From contig NZ_CP168219.1 in the NCBI RefSeq assembly GCF_041714655.1, positions 806,001 to 870,000 on the forward strand: 64,000 bases of DNA, given 5' to 3'. Of the stretch, positions 1 through 7,802 are shown piece after piece. The stretch's first letter is position 1, and every line of letters starts with the position of its first letter. The notes beneath the pieces are model-generated. The model was not told the origin of the DNA, did no database searches, and worked only from the letters and a program-made list of their open reading frames with translations. This DNA comes from Pseudoroseicyclus_A sp041714655 (GTDB lineage: Bacteria > Pseudomonadota > Alphaproteobacteria > Rhodobacterales > Rhodobacteraceae). Position numbers and translations under genes: made by a program.

Positions 1-634
1 GGCGGGCTGCGCCTCCGTCCACGGGGCCAACCGGCTCGGCTCCAACTCGCTGATCGACCTCGTCGTCTTCGGCCGCGCCGCCGCGATCCGCGCCGGCAAG
101 ATCGTCGACCCCGAGACTGCCGTGCCGGTGGCGCCGAAGGCCGCCATCGACGCGTCGCTCGAGCGTTTCGACGGGCTCCGCCATGCCAGCGGAGGCACGC
201 CGACGGCCGAGCTTCGGCTCGAGATGCAGAAGACCATGCAGGCCGACGCCGCCGTCTTCCGTACCGACAAGACGCTCGCCGAGGGTGTGGAGAAGATGAA
301 GGCCGTCGCCGGCAAGATGGATGACCTCCATGTCACCGACCGCACGCTCGTCTGGAACTCCGACCTGATGGAGACGCTGGAGCTGACCAACCTCATGCCC
401 AACGCGCTCGCCACCATCGTCGCCGCCGAGGCCCGCAAGGAAAGCCGTGGCGCCCATGCCCATGAGGACTGGCCGGACCGCAATGACGAGGAGTGGCGCA
501 AGCACTCGCTCGCCCATGTCGAGGGCACCGAGGTGCGGCTCGACTACCGGCCCGTGCATCTCGACCCGCTGACGGACGAGGGCGAGGGCGGGATCGAGCT
601 CAAGAGGATCGCGCCGAAGGCGCGGGTCTACTGA
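1..634 (+). CDS. sdhA: Succinate dehydrogenase flavoprotein subunit, C-terminal part (5' end outside window)
   Basis: About 210 C-terminal residues of SdhA, the FAD subunit of complex II that oxidises succinate to fumarate at the cytoplasmic face of the inner membrane. The frame is open from base 2. The stretch HGANRLGSNSLIDLVVFG near its start is the conserved SdhA/FrdA segment contacting the flavin, and the helical C-terminal domain follows, ending in KARVY as is usual for this family. The N-terminal FAD domain and covalent-flavin histidine lie upstream. The gene is followed 10 bases later by an unrelated coding region rather than directly by sdhB. Identity is firm because of the motif and the downstream sdhB. 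Confidence 0.96.
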   Translation, partial: AGCASVHGANRLGSNSLIDLVVFGRAAAIRAGKIVDPETAVPVAPKAAIDASLERFDGLRHASGGTPTAELRLEMQKTMQADAAVFRTDKTLAEGVEKMKAVAGKMDDLHVTDRTLVWNSDLMETLELTNLMPNALATIVAAEARKESRGAHAHEDWPDRNDEEWRKHSLAHVEGTEVRLDYRPVHLDPLTDEGEGGIELKRIAPKARVY

Positions 635-644
635 GGCGACAGGG

Positions 645-1787
645 ATGGCGGCGGACACTCCGGCCCTTGCGGATGCCCCGGCGGGCGCGCTGACCGGCGC
701 GCCTCCCGGTGCGCTTGTGCAAGGCGCGGGGCAGGCCGGGGCCGACTTGCCCGAGCTGACCGTCCCCGTCCATTTCGTCGCCCCCGAACGCTGCCACTGG
801 CCCGAGATGCCGGCGGAGGGGCCGGCCAGGGCGCTGCCCGAGGAGGTCCTCGCCGGCAAATGCAATGCGGCGGTCGACCCCTGGACCCTGCGTATCTTCC
901 ACGATCTGCGCCTGCACTCGAGCCTCGTCACGCTCGGCAGCCGCACCCGCGCGGATGCGATCAACGTCAGCCTCCTGTGGGATTTCGGACGCAAGGCGCT
1001 GCGGCCCGGGCATTTCGTGGTGCTCACCCAGTCTGACGGCTATCCCTCGCCGCTCGCCGATGTGCTCATCCGGCAGAACGACGTGGAGCCCGATGGCGCG
1101 AGGAGCTTCCACATCCCGCATACCCCGCAGCCCGGCCTCGTGCCGCGCGATCCGGCCCGGGGCGACCGGGTCGAGGTGCTGGCCTTCAAGGGCGACCGCG
1201 TCAATCTCGACGCCCGCTTCCGCTCCGAGGGCTTCCTGGCCGAGCTGGCGCGGCGCGGCGTGGTGCTCCGCACCGATTTCCAGGCGGCGGACGGCCGGCA
1301 GGACTGGGGCGATTACAGCGATGTCGATTGCGTGCTCGCCGTGCGTGACCTGACTTTGGCGGATGCCGCCAACAAGCCCGCCTCCAAGCTGACGAACGCC
1401 TGGATGGCCGGCGTGCCGGCGCTGCTCGGGCCGGAGCCGGCCTTCCAAAGCCTCAGGCGCGACCCGCTCGATTACATCGAGGTGCGCAGCCCCGCCGATG
1501 TGCTCGCGGCGATCGACCGGCTGCAGGGCGAGGCGGGGCTCTATCGCCGCATGGTCGAGAACGGCCGCGCCCGCGCCGTGGATTATGCGCTGCCCGCCGT
1601 GCTCACCCGCTGGATCACGCTGCTCAACGGCCCGATCGCCGCGGCCTGGGCGCGCTGGAAGGCGCGGCCGCTGGCGCTCAGGGCCATGGATTGCGCGATC
1701 AAATATCTGCGTGAGGGGGCGGCGCGGCGGGACTATCTGTCCTATCGTGACAGCGGCCCAAGGTTGCTTGATGGAGTGCCGACGTGA
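645..1787 (+). CDS. Glycosyltransferase-like (GT-B fold) protein within the sdh operon
   Basis: A 380-residue soluble protein with no signal peptide. The N-terminal 50 residues are Ala/Gly/Pro-rich and probably disordered. Residues about 270-330 (NKPASKLTNAWMAGVPALLG, then a DPLDYIEV segment and a DVLAAIDRL helix) resemble the nucleotide-sugar-binding C-terminal half of GT-B glycosyltransferases, where a conserved Lys/Asn-containing loop and a small-residue-rich turn hold the donor. I infer a glycosyltransferase-like fold; donor, acceptor and even activity are unknown. It sits 10 bases behind sdhA and its TGA overlaps the next start (TGATG), so it is co-transcribed with sdh. It could instead be a diverged, non-enzymatic GT-B protein. 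Confidence 0.7.
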   Translation: MAADTPALADAPAGALTGAPPGALVQGAGQAGADLPELTVPVHFVAPERCHWPEMPAEGPARALPEEVLAGKCNAAVDPWTLRIFHDLRLHSSLVTLGSRTRADAINVSLLWDFGRKALRPGHFVVLTQSDGYPSPLADVLIRQNDVEPDGARSFHIPHTPQPGLVPRDPARGDRVEVLAFKGDRVNLDARFRSEGFLAELARRGVVLRTDFQAADGRQDWGDYSDVDCVLAVRDLTLADAANKPASKLTNAWMAGVPALLGPEPAFQSLRRDPLDYIEVRSPADVLAAIDRLQGEAGLYRRMVENGRARAVDYALPAVLTRWITLLNGPIAAAWARWKARPLALRAMDCAIKYLREGAARRDYLSYRDSGPRLLDGVPT

Positions 1788-2104
1788 TGCCGTCTCGCCT
1801 GTTCCCGATCCCGCGCGCCCTCCCGGGCGTGGTGCTGCTCCTCTGCGGTGCCCTCGCTGCCTGCGGCCCCCTGCCGCCGCCCGACCCCGAGGAGGTCGCG
1901 CAGGAATGCGAGGCGCGCGCCCGCGCCGCCACCGGCCCGACGGGCGAGGTGCGCATGGGCGCCAATTCGCAAAGCGGCCCCTATACCGGGATCTCCATCG
2001 GCATCTCGGGCGATTTCCTCGCCGGGCGCGACCCGATGGAGGTCTATTCGAGCTGCGTCTGGCAGAAGACCGGCGCCGCCCCGACCCGGCCGCCGCGGCT
2101 GTGA
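1787..2104 (+). CDS. Small predicted lipoprotein in the sdh operon
   Basis: A 105-residue protein with a hydrophobic N-terminal segment (ALPGVVLLLCGALAAC) ending in a lipobox LAAC, so it is probably lipidated at the cysteine and anchored in the cell envelope. The mature part is short, polar and has two further cysteines (ECEARA, SSCVW) that could form a disulfide. ATG at 1787 overlaps the preceding stop as TGATG; a GTG three bases upstream is an alternative start. Its own stop overlaps the GTG of the next lipoprotein. No family is recognised. Placement between sdhA and sdhB suggests an envelope function co-expressed with complex II, but nothing in the sequence shows a direct role. Confidence 0.72.
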   Translation: MPSRLFPIPRALPGVVLLLCGALAACGPLPPPDPEEVAQECEARARAATGPTGEVRMGANSQSGPYTGISIGISGDFLAGRDPMEVYSSCVWQKTGAAPTRPPRL

Positions 2105-2421
2105 CCGGCGCGCCCCGCCTCTGTGCGCTTCTCGCGCTGCCGGCCCTCGCGGCCTGCGATACCGGCCCGGCGGACGCGGCCCTCTCGGCCGAGGCGCGCA
2201 TGGCCCTTGCGGTGCTGACGACGCTCAACGAGAGCGCGGCCGAGCCTGTGCCGGAGAATCTGCTCCTGCGCAGCGCCATCTGCATTTCCGAAACCGCCCG
2301 GCCGGAGGAGCGCGTCGCGCTCGCCACCGCGGCGCCGGGCGATGCCGCGGCCCCCGGGCCCGTGGCGATCACCAGCGCCGTCGCCCACCGCCCGGATTTT
2401 GACGCCTGCCTGACCGGCTGA
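2101..2421 (+). CDS. Second small predicted lipoprotein in the sdh operon (GTG start)
   Basis: A 106-residue reading frame starting at a GTG that overlaps the stop codon of the preceding lipoprotein (GTGA), typical of translational coupling. The N-terminus (LCALLALPALAAC) is a signal peptide with lipobox LAAC followed directly by Asp, a residue that in enterobacteria favours inner-membrane retention. The mature part has further cysteines (ICISE, DACLTG) and is otherwise acidic and alanine-rich. The frame is continuous with a longer open frame upstream that lies antisense-like within other genes, so the true start is easy to miss. No known family. sdhB starts 17 bases downstream behind a purine-rich ribosome site. 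Confidence 0.68.
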   Translation: MTGAPRLCALLALPALAACDTGPADAALSAEARMALAVLTTLNESAAEPVPENLLLRSAICISETARPEERVALATAAPGDAAAPGPVAITSAVAHRPDFDACLTG

Positions 2422-2438
2422 GAGAGAAAGAGGGACCC

Positions 2439-3218
2439 ATGGTTCAACTGACCCTTCCGAAGAATTCCCGCATGGTATCGGGCAAGACCTGGCCGAAGCC
2501 GGAGGGCGCGAAGACCACCCGCAAGGTGCAGATCTATCGCTGGAACCCCGAGGAGGGCGGCAATCCGCGGCTCGATACCTATTTCATCGACATGGACACC
2601 TGCGGGCCGATGGTCCTCGACGTCCTGATCAAGATCAAGAACGAGATCGACCCGACGCTGACCTTCCGCCGCTCCTGCCGGGAGGGGATCTGCGGCTCCT
2701 GCGCGATGAACATCGACGGGATCAACACGCTGGCCTGCACCTACGGGCATGACCGGATCAAGGGCACGATCCGCATCTATCCCCTGCCGCACATGCCGGT
2801 CATCAAGGACCTGATCCCCGACCTCACCCATTTCTACGCCCAGCACGCGAGCATCATGCCCTGGCTGGAGACCAAGTCGAACACGCCGGCGAAGGAATGG
2901 AAGCAGTCGATCGAGGACCGCCGGAAGCTCGATGGGCTCTATGAATGCATCATGTGCGCGAGCTGCTCGACGGCCTGCCCCAGCTACTGGTGGAACGGCG
3001 ACCGCTACCTCGGCCCGGCGGCGCTTTTGCACGCCTATCGCTGGATCATCGATTCCCGCGACGAGGCGACGGGCGAGCGGCTGGACCAGCTGGAGGACCC
3101 CTTCAAGCTCTACCGCTGCCACACGATCATGAACTGCGCCAAGACCTGCCCCAAGGGGCTCAACCCCGCCAAGGCGATCCAGGAGATCAAGGGGATGATG
3201 CTCGAGCGGGTGGTCTGA
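2439..3218 (+). CDS. sdhB: Succinate dehydrogenase iron-sulfur subunit
   Basis: A 259-residue SdhB, of normal length. It carries electrons from the SdhA flavin to ubiquinone through three clusters, all visible: the plant-type [2Fe-2S] ligands in CREGICGSCAMNIDG plus the later LAC cysteine (residues about 75-105), the [4Fe-4S] motif CIMCASCSTACP (about 169-180) and the [3Fe-4S]/second ferredoxin motif CHTIMNCAKTCPKG (about 226-240). The ubiquinone-site SYWWNG segment is present. The start is supported by the AGAGAAAGAGGG ribosome-binding region. It is the last gene of the sdh operon; two hairpins and a dispersed repeat follow its stop. Confidence 0.98.
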   Translation: MVQLTLPKNSRMVSGKTWPKPEGAKTTRKVQIYRWNPEEGGNPRLDTYFIDMDTCGPMVLDVLIKIKNEIDPTLTFRRSCREGICGSCAMNIDGINTLACTYGHDRIKGTIRIYPLPHMPVIKDLIPDLTHFYAQHASIMPWLETKSNTPAKEWKQSIEDRRKLDGLYECIMCASCSTACPSYWWNGDRYLGPAALLHAYRWIIDSRDEATGERLDQLEDPFKLYRCHTIMNCAKTCPKGLNPAKAIQEIKGMMLERVV

Positions 3219-3224
3219 GGGGGG

Positions 3225-3277
3225 CCAAAATTCTTCTGCGGAGAATTTTGGCATAAGATCTTTCGAGGAAAAATCTT
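3225..3277 (+). terminator. Two successive hairpins behind sdhB
   Basis: CCAAAATTCT (3225-3234) pairs perfectly with AGAATTTTGG (3242-3251) around a 7-base loop. A second, one-mismatch hairpin AAGATCTTT/AAAAATCTT spans 3255-3277. Both are AT-rich in a very GC-rich background and lie 7 bases after the sdhB stop, in the gap to the convergent marR-type gene. They are likely transcription end or mRNA-stabilising structures; no long U-run follows, so classic intrinsic termination is uncertain. Confidence 0.6.
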
Positions 3278-3321
3278 GGGGCGCGGCGGGGACGTCGCGC
3301 CTTTTTGCTGGCCGGGTACCC

Positions 3322-3391
3322 GGGGGGCTGTCTGCCCCCCGTCGCCTTTGGCGACTCCCCCCGAGGATGCCCGGGAGCAAAGACCAGGGGG
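3322..3391 (+). repeat. Dispersed intergenic repeat, copy A (partner at 52565-52633)
   Basis: Contains hairpin GGGGGGC/GCCCCCC (3322-3340), hairpin GTCGCC/GGCGAC (3341-3355), then TCCCCCCGAGGAT and CGGGAGCAAAGAC. The same modules occur in the same order, inverted, at 52565-52633. It lies between convergent sdhB and the MarR-type gene. Confidence 0.75.
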
Positions 3392-3403
3392 CGGGGCGCC
3401 CGG

Positions 3404-4015
3404 CTAGCGCAGGGGGCGCATGGGGGTGAGGGCGGCTTCGGCCGCATCGACCGCTTCGGGAATGGCGGCGGCGACCGCCTCTGCCTCGCCCTTCATCGCC
3501 TCGGAGAACCGGCGCGCCAGCGCCATCGGCTCGGTGCCCTCCCTGGCCTCTGCCGTCGTGGCGGCGAGGCGGCGGGCGAGGGCGAGGTTCATCTCGGAGC
3601 TGATCAATAGGAAGCGGGTGACGAAGGCCATCTGCGCCGCGTCCATCTCGGCCATCATCGCCTGACCGACCTCCTGGAAGCGGCCGTAGATGAGCCCGGC
3701 GATCTGGCCGGCGCGCTCGGTGACCTCCACCAGCACGCGCCGCCGGTCGCCGGGGTCGGGCACGCGGCGGAGGTAGCCGGCCTTCTCCAGCCTGTCGACC
3801 ATCGCGGTGACCGCGCCGGAGGACAGCCCCGCCTCCGCCCCGAGAGCGCCGGCGCTCATCCGGCCCATGCGGTCGAGGATGTCGAGGCAACGGCCATCCG
3901 TCCGGTTGATGCCGAGAAGGGCGCAGGCGGCCTCGTCCAGCCGGTCGGTGGCGTTCTGGTGGATGCGCAGGACGCTGGCGAGGCGCCACAGCCTTTCATC
4001 TGACTCTCTTGACAA
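3404..4015 (-). CDS. MarR-family transcriptional regulator
   Basis: A 203-residue winged-helix regulator. Residues about 30-110 show the MarR core: MSAGALGAEAGLSSGAVTAMVDRLEKAGYLRR is the helix-turn-helix with recognition helix, followed by the DPGDRRRVLVEVTE wing. The C-terminal ~70 residues form the dimerisation helices and an alanine-rich tail. Translation appears to start at TTG (4015), preceded by GGAG nine bases upstream on the minus strand; no better start is seen. It is divergent from a DrrA/DrrB-like exporter 58 bases away, and an inverted repeat lies in the shared promoter, so it probably represses the exporter and itself in response to a toxic ligand. The ligand is unknown. Confidence 0.88.
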   Translation of the reverse strand: MSRESDERLWRLASVLRIHQNATDRLDEAACALLGINRTDGRCLDILDRMGRMSAGALGAEAGLSSGAVTAMVDRLEKAGYLRRVPDPGDRRRVLVEVTERAGQIAGLIYGRFQEVGQAMMAEMDAAQMAFVTRFLLISSEMNLALARRLAATTAEAREGTEPMALARRFSEAMKGEAEAVAAAIPEAVDAAEAALTPMRPLR

Positions 4016-4058
4016 TAAAGATACTCCATAAATAAGAAGACGAATAGTCGAGAGAATC
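4002..4058. promoter_or_regulatory. Divergent promoter with inverted-repeat operator for the MarR regulator
   Basis: GACTCTCTTGACAAT (4002-4016) is an imperfect inverted copy of AATAGTCGAGAGAATC (4043-4058): 13 of 16 aligned positions match. The left arm contains TTGACA (4009-4014), a consensus -35 for the rightward exporter, with an AT-rich -10 region about 17 bases on (4032-4037). The left arm also covers the start codon of the MarR gene. Occupation of both arms would block both genes. Operator assignment is inference from symmetry and position. Confidence 0.55.
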
Positions 4059-4073
4059 GGGGCGGGTCAAGGG

Positions 4074-5048
4074 ATGTCGGACGAAGGCGCAGGCGCGGCG
4101 ATCCATGCGCGGGGGCTGAAGAAGACCTACAAGGGCCGCAAGGGCGCCGAGGTCGTGGCCGTCAAGGGCGTCGATCTGGATGTCGCCAAGGGCGAGATTG
4201 TCGGCTTCCTCGGCCCCAACGGCGCCGGCAAAACGACGACGCTGAAGATGCTGGCGACGCTGCTGACGCCCTCCGGCGGCACGGCGCGGGTCGCGGGCTG
4301 CGACCTCGCTTCCGACCCGCTCGGGGTGCGCCGGCGGATCGGCTATGTCAGCCAGACCGGCTCGACCCTGCCCGATGCCAAGCTCATGCTCGAAATCGAA
4401 AGCCAGGGCCGGCTCTACGGCCTTTCCACCGCCGAGGCGCGCAGGCGCGGCCTCGAGCTGATGGAGGCGCTCGACCTCGGCGGGCTGGAAAACCGCAAGA
4501 GCCAGGCGCTCTCGGGCGGCCAGCGGCGGCGGCTCGACATCGTCATGGGGCTCCTGCACGAGCCGGAGCTCGTCTTTCTCGACGAGCCGACCACCGGGCT
4601 CGACCCGCAGGCGCGGGCCAATCTCTGGGAGCATATCCGGCGCCTGCGCGACGAGCGCGGCACGACGATTTTCCTCACGACCCACTACATGGACGAGGCC
4701 GACAGCCTGTCGGACCGCCTCTTGATCATCGACCAGGGCGAGATCGTCGGCGAGGGCACCTCCGCCAAGCTCAAGGCCGAGCTCAAGGGCGACAGCCTGA
4801 CGCTGACCTTCACCGGCGCGGAGGAGGCCGAGCGCGGCGCCGCCATCGCGGGGGCGCTCGAGGGCGCCGCCAACCTCGTGACCACCGGCAACGTGGTCTT
4901 CCTCAACCTGCCCGAAGCCGCCCGCGCCCTTCCGGGGCTCGTCAAGCGGCTCGGCGAGGCGGGGGCGGAGCCGATCGGCGCCGAACTCTCCCGCCCGACG
5001 CTCGATGACGTCTTTCTGGCCCTGACCGGCCGCTCGCTGAGGGAATAG
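4074..5048 (+). CDS. ABC exporter ATP-binding protein, DrrA/daunorubicin-resistance type
   Basis: A 324-residue cytoplasmic ATPase. Walker A GPNGAGKTT (about residue 49), Q-loop in VSQTGSTLPD, signature LSGGQRRRLD, Walker B LVFLDEPTTGLD and the switch histidine in TTHYMDEAD are all present. The last ~90 residues form the extra C-terminal domain (DUF4162-like, ending ELSRPTLDDVFLALTG) typical of ABC-2 exporters for drugs or lipophilic molecules. The permease starts 5 bases downstream, making a two-gene exporter. The divergent MarR regulator suggests induction by a toxic compound. The substrate cannot be read from sequence. Confidence 0.93.
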   Translation: MSDEGAGAAIHARGLKKTYKGRKGAEVVAVKGVDLDVAKGEIVGFLGPNGAGKTTTLKMLATLLTPSGGTARVAGCDLASDPLGVRRRIGYVSQTGSTLPDAKLMLEIESQGRLYGLSTAEARRRGLELMEALDLGGLENRKSQALSGGQRRRLDIVMGLLHEPELVFLDEPTTGLDPQARANLWEHIRRLRDERGTTIFLTTHYMDEADSLSDRLLIIDQGEIVGEGTSAKLKAELKGDSLTLTFTGAEEAERGAAIAGALEGAANLVTTGNVVFLNLPEAARALPGLVKRLGEAGAEPIGAELSRPTLDDVFLALTGRSLRE

Positions 5049-5052
5049 CCCG

Positions 5053-5811
5053 ATGTTCTGGCGCGATACCTGGACGATCTTCCGCCGGCAGATGATCCTG
5101 TCGCTGCGCAACCCGGCCTGGGTGCTGATCGGGCTGATGCAGCCGATCATGTATCTCGCGCTCTTCGGCCCGCTCCTGCAGCGGGTGGCGGAGGTGCCGG
5201 GCTTTCCGCCGGGCGATAGCTGGAAGGTCTTCGTCCCCGGGCTCCTGGTGCAACTCGGCATCTTCGGCGGCTTCTTCGTGGGCTTCGCGGTCATCGCCGA
5301 ATGGCGGGCCGGGGTGGTCGACCGGATGCTCGTCAGCCCGGCGCCGCGCGGGGCGCTGATCCTCGGGCGGGTGCTGCGCGATGTCGTCTCGCTGACCGTG
5401 CAGGGCGCCGTGCTGATGGCCGTCGCCACCGCCTTCGGCCTCAGCGTGCCGGCCTACGTCTTCGTCCTCGCGCTGATCCTCGTCGCCTTCCTCGGCGGGG
5501 CCTTCTCCGCCTTCTCCTACGCTGCCGGGCTGGCGCTGAAGTCGGAGGACGCTTTCGCGCCGCTCATCAACATGTTCGCCCTGCCGGTGCTGCTCCTCTC
5601 GGGGATCCTGCTGCCGATGACGCTGGCGCCGCGCTGGCTGCAGATCGTGTCGGATTTCAACCCGTTCAAGCATGTGGTGGAGGCGCTTCGCGCCGTCTTC
5701 CTCGGCGACGTGCTGACGCTGGTGACGGCATTCGGATTCGGCCTCGTAATCGCGCTCTTCGTGCTCGGCCTCTGGCTCGGGGCGCGGGTCTTCTCGGGCC
5801 AGGTCAAGTAG
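5053..5811 (+). CDS. ABC-2 type exporter permease
   Basis: A 252-residue integral membrane protein with about six hydrophobic segments, pairing with the ATPase directly upstream. The N-terminus (FWRDTWTIFRRQMILSLRNP) is the amphipathic coupling region of DrrB-like permeases, and the segment LLLSGILLPMTLAPRWLQIV with NPFKHVVEALRAVFLG is the conserved ABC-2 signature near the C-terminus. Two copies would form the channel with two ATPase subunits. No accessory membrane-fusion protein is adjacent, so export is probably only across the inner membrane. Confidence 0.92.
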   Translation: MFWRDTWTIFRRQMILSLRNPAWVLIGLMQPIMYLALFGPLLQRVAEVPGFPPGDSWKVFVPGLLVQLGIFGGFFVGFAVIAEWRAGVVDRMLVSPAPRGALILGRVLRDVVSLTVQGAVLMAVATAFGLSVPAYVFVLALILVAFLGGAFSAFSYAAGLALKSEDAFAPLINMFALPVLLLSGILLPMTLAPRWLQIVSDFNPFKHVVEALRAVFLGDVLTLVTAFGFGLVIALFVLGLWLGARVFSGQVK

Positions 5812-5934
5812 CGCCCTGATCCGGCATTCCGGACTGGCGGAGCCGGCCCGCTCCTGCGCATCTCCTGCACGGGCGCCAAGGGGCGCCTGCCGGGGCGCGC
5901 GGCTAGGGTCACCCCGGCAAGTCAGGAGGACATT

Positions 5935-7338
5935 ATGCTCAGATCCGCCGGGTGGCGTTTTCTCATCGTCGGGCTACTCGCCCTTTTCATGGTCATCCCG
6001 CTCTTTCTCGTCGGCGCGGTCATCGGCGACCGGGCCGACTATGCCCGTGAGGCGATCGACGAGGTCGGCGCCGAATGGGGCGGCGCGCAGGTGCTGGCCG
6101 GGCCGCAGCTCGTGATCCCGGTGGAGGGTGAGGTGACGCGGCTCGTCGATACCGCCAGCGGCGTCTCCACCTCCGGCCTGTTGCCGCCGCCCCGCGAGGT
6201 GACGGAGCGGGCGCGGGTCGAGCCGCTCTATATCTTCCCCGACAGCTTCGAGCTGGCCGTCGAGACTGTGAGCGAAGAGCGTCACCGCGGCATCTTCACC
6301 GTGCCCGTCTACAGCGCCGTGGCGGTGGGGCAGGCGAGTTTCGACATGGACGAGGCCGAGAGCATGCTGCGCGAGGGCGAACGGCTGATCTGGGACGAGG
6401 CGGAGCTGCGCATCGGCCTCTCCTCCAACCGCGCGCTTCGCGGTGAGACGGAGCTCACGGCCGGCGGCGCGCCGCTGGTGCTCGAGCCTCTGCCCGGCAA
6501 CGGCATCCTCGCCCGGGTGGGCGATCCGCGCGAGCTGGGGACCGTGGCGATGCGCATCGGTTTCAACGGGGCCGGGGCGCTCCATGTGGCGCCGGTCGGC
6601 CGGGTCAGCCATGTGACCCTGTCGTCCGACTGGCCGCATCCGAGCTTCGGCGGCGCCTTCCTGCCCGATGCGCAGGAGGTGCGGGAGGACGGCTTCGACG
6701 CGGAATGGACCATCCCGCATCTGGCCCGCGCCCTGCCGCAGATGAGCCGGTCGGATTATCTGCCGGGCTCGTCCTACGAGGCGATGGGGCTGGAGTTCTA
6801 CCAGCCCAACGACTTCTACCAGAAGGCCTATCGCGCCGCGCGCTATGGCGTGCTCTTCGTGGCGCTCACCTTCCTCACCGTGCTTCTGGTCGAGGGCCGC
6901 TCGGGGCGGCCGGCGCATCCGGTGCAGTATATCCTGATCGGCCTCGCACAATCGGTCTTCGTGCTTCTGATGGTCGCCTATGCCGAGCAGATCGGCTACG
7001 GGCCGGCGTATCTTCTGAGCTCGGTGGCGACGATCGGGCTCCTGACGTTCTTCGGCTATGCCGGGCTCGGCCTCGGGCGGCGGACATGGGTGCTGAGCGC
7101 GACGCTGATCGTGCTATATACGCTCCTCTACCTCATCCTCCGCTCGGCCGATTACGCGCTGATCGCCGGCTCGACGCTCGCCTTCGCGGCGCTGGCGGGG
7201 ACGATGGTCGCGACCCGGAACGAGGATTGGTACGGGGCCGAGGGGGCCCGGCGGCGCTGGTTCGCGCCGAAACCGGCGGAGCCGGAGGCCGCGCCCCCGG
7301 CCCCCACGCCGGAGGCGCCGCCGGAAGGCCGGCCCTGA
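5935..7338 (+). CDS. creD: CreD-family inner membrane protein
   Basis: A 467-residue protein with an N-terminal transmembrane helix (FLIVGLLALFMVIPLFLVGAV interrupted by charged ends), a periplasmic domain of roughly 260 residues, and a C-terminal cluster of about five to six helices (from about residue 305). This topology, the YQPNDFYQKAYRAARYGVLF segment entering the first C-terminal helix and the EGRSGRPAHPVQYILIGLAQ loop are hallmarks of CreD (CET/Inner_membrane_CreD). In enterobacteria CreD belongs to the CreBC regulon and affects colicin tolerance and envelope integrity; no creBC genes are near here. The C-terminus is Pro/Ala-rich. A run of three hairpins begins at its stop codon. Confidence 0.9.
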   Translation: MLRSAGWRFLIVGLLALFMVIPLFLVGAVIGDRADYAREAIDEVGAEWGGAQVLAGPQLVIPVEGEVTRLVDTASGVSTSGLLPPPREVTERARVEPLYIFPDSFELAVETVSEERHRGIFTVPVYSAVAVGQASFDMDEAESMLREGERLIWDEAELRIGLSSNRALRGETELTAGGAPLVLEPLPGNGILARVGDPRELGTVAMRIGFNGAGALHVAPVGRVSHVTLSSDWPHPSFGGAFLPDAQEVREDGFDAEWTIPHLARALPQMSRSDYLPGSSYEAMGLEFYQPNDFYQKAYRAARYGVLFVALTFLTVLLVEGRSGRPAHPVQYILIGLAQSVFVLLMVAYAEQIGYGPAYLLSSVATIGLLTFFGYAGLGLGRRTWVLSATLIVLYTLLYLILRSADYALIAGSTLAFAALAGTMVATRNEDWYGAEGARRRWFAPKPAEPEAAPPAPTPEAPPEGRP

Positions 7339-7443
7339 GGAGAAGGCGGCGGGCCGGTCTCAGCCCGCCGTGAGGAGGAGGCGGCGGGCTGGCCTCAGCC
7401 CACCATGAGGAGAAGAAGGCGGCGGGCTGCCCTCAGCCCGCCG
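7336..7443 (+). repeat. Three tandem hairpin repeats between converging genes
   Basis: Units at 7336-7370, 7371-7405 and 7406-7443 each read TGAGGAG, then a purine run, then GGCGGGC, a short loop and GCCCGCC (GCCCACC in unit 2). The first unit starts on the creD stop codon and the third overlaps the stop codon of the DUF6455 gene on the other strand. Each unit folds into a GC-rich hairpin, probably a bidirectional terminator amplified by slippage. Confidence 0.8.
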
Positions 7444-7774
7444 CGATCCGCGAAAAGGTCTCGGCGTTCGGGCAGAAGCCGCAGGCCTCCGGGCTGGTCT
7501 CGTGGGCCAGCTCGCGGCGGCAGGCGCGGTGCTCGGTGCAGCCGGAACAGGCGCGGGCGATCTCGGCCTCGTCCTCGGGGCGCTGAAGCTCGGCGCCGAA
7601 GACATGGGCCATCGTCTCCATGCGGGCGATCTGCTCGGCCGGCATGGCGGCGAGCGCCGTCAGTTCGGCGCGGGAGGTGTTCCAGGCGGCGAGGTCCCCC
7701 TCGGGCAGGCTGGCGATTTCACGGGCACGGCGGGCCGCGGGGCGTTCGCCGATCAGGACACTCAGGATGGACAT
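7433..7774 (-). CDS. DUF6455-family cysteine-containing protein, probably FnrL-controlled
   Basis: A 113-residue protein. The C-terminal half has the arrangement CSGCTEHRACRREL and then PEACGFCPNAETF, i.e. a CxxC...HxxC pair followed by CxxC, characteristic of DUF6455 and suited to binding a metal or iron-sulfur cluster. The N-terminal half is helical (EIASLPEGDLAAWNTSR; LTALAAMPAEQIARMETM). Start ATG 7774 has GGAGGAG nine bases upstream. A perfect FNR box lies about 62 bases upstream and a CATAAT -10 lies between, so expression is probably induced at low oxygen. Function is unknown; a small redox or metal-binding protein is a reasonable guess. Confidence 0.8.
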   Translation of the reverse strand: MSILSVLIGERPAARRAREIASLPEGDLAAWNTSRAELTALAAMPAEQIARMETMAHVFGAELQRPEDEAEIARACSGCTEHRACRRELAHETSPEACGFCPNAETFSRIAAG

Positions 7775-7802
7775 CCGACATCTCCTCCAATTGACTGGCC
7801 CG

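Noticed and set aside
600..3989. Very long minus-strand open frame over sdh genes and the MarR gene
   Set aside because: It runs antisense through sdhB and the other sdh genes, whose motifs are clear. It is a GC-rich shadow with a low-complexity Arg/Pro-rich product.
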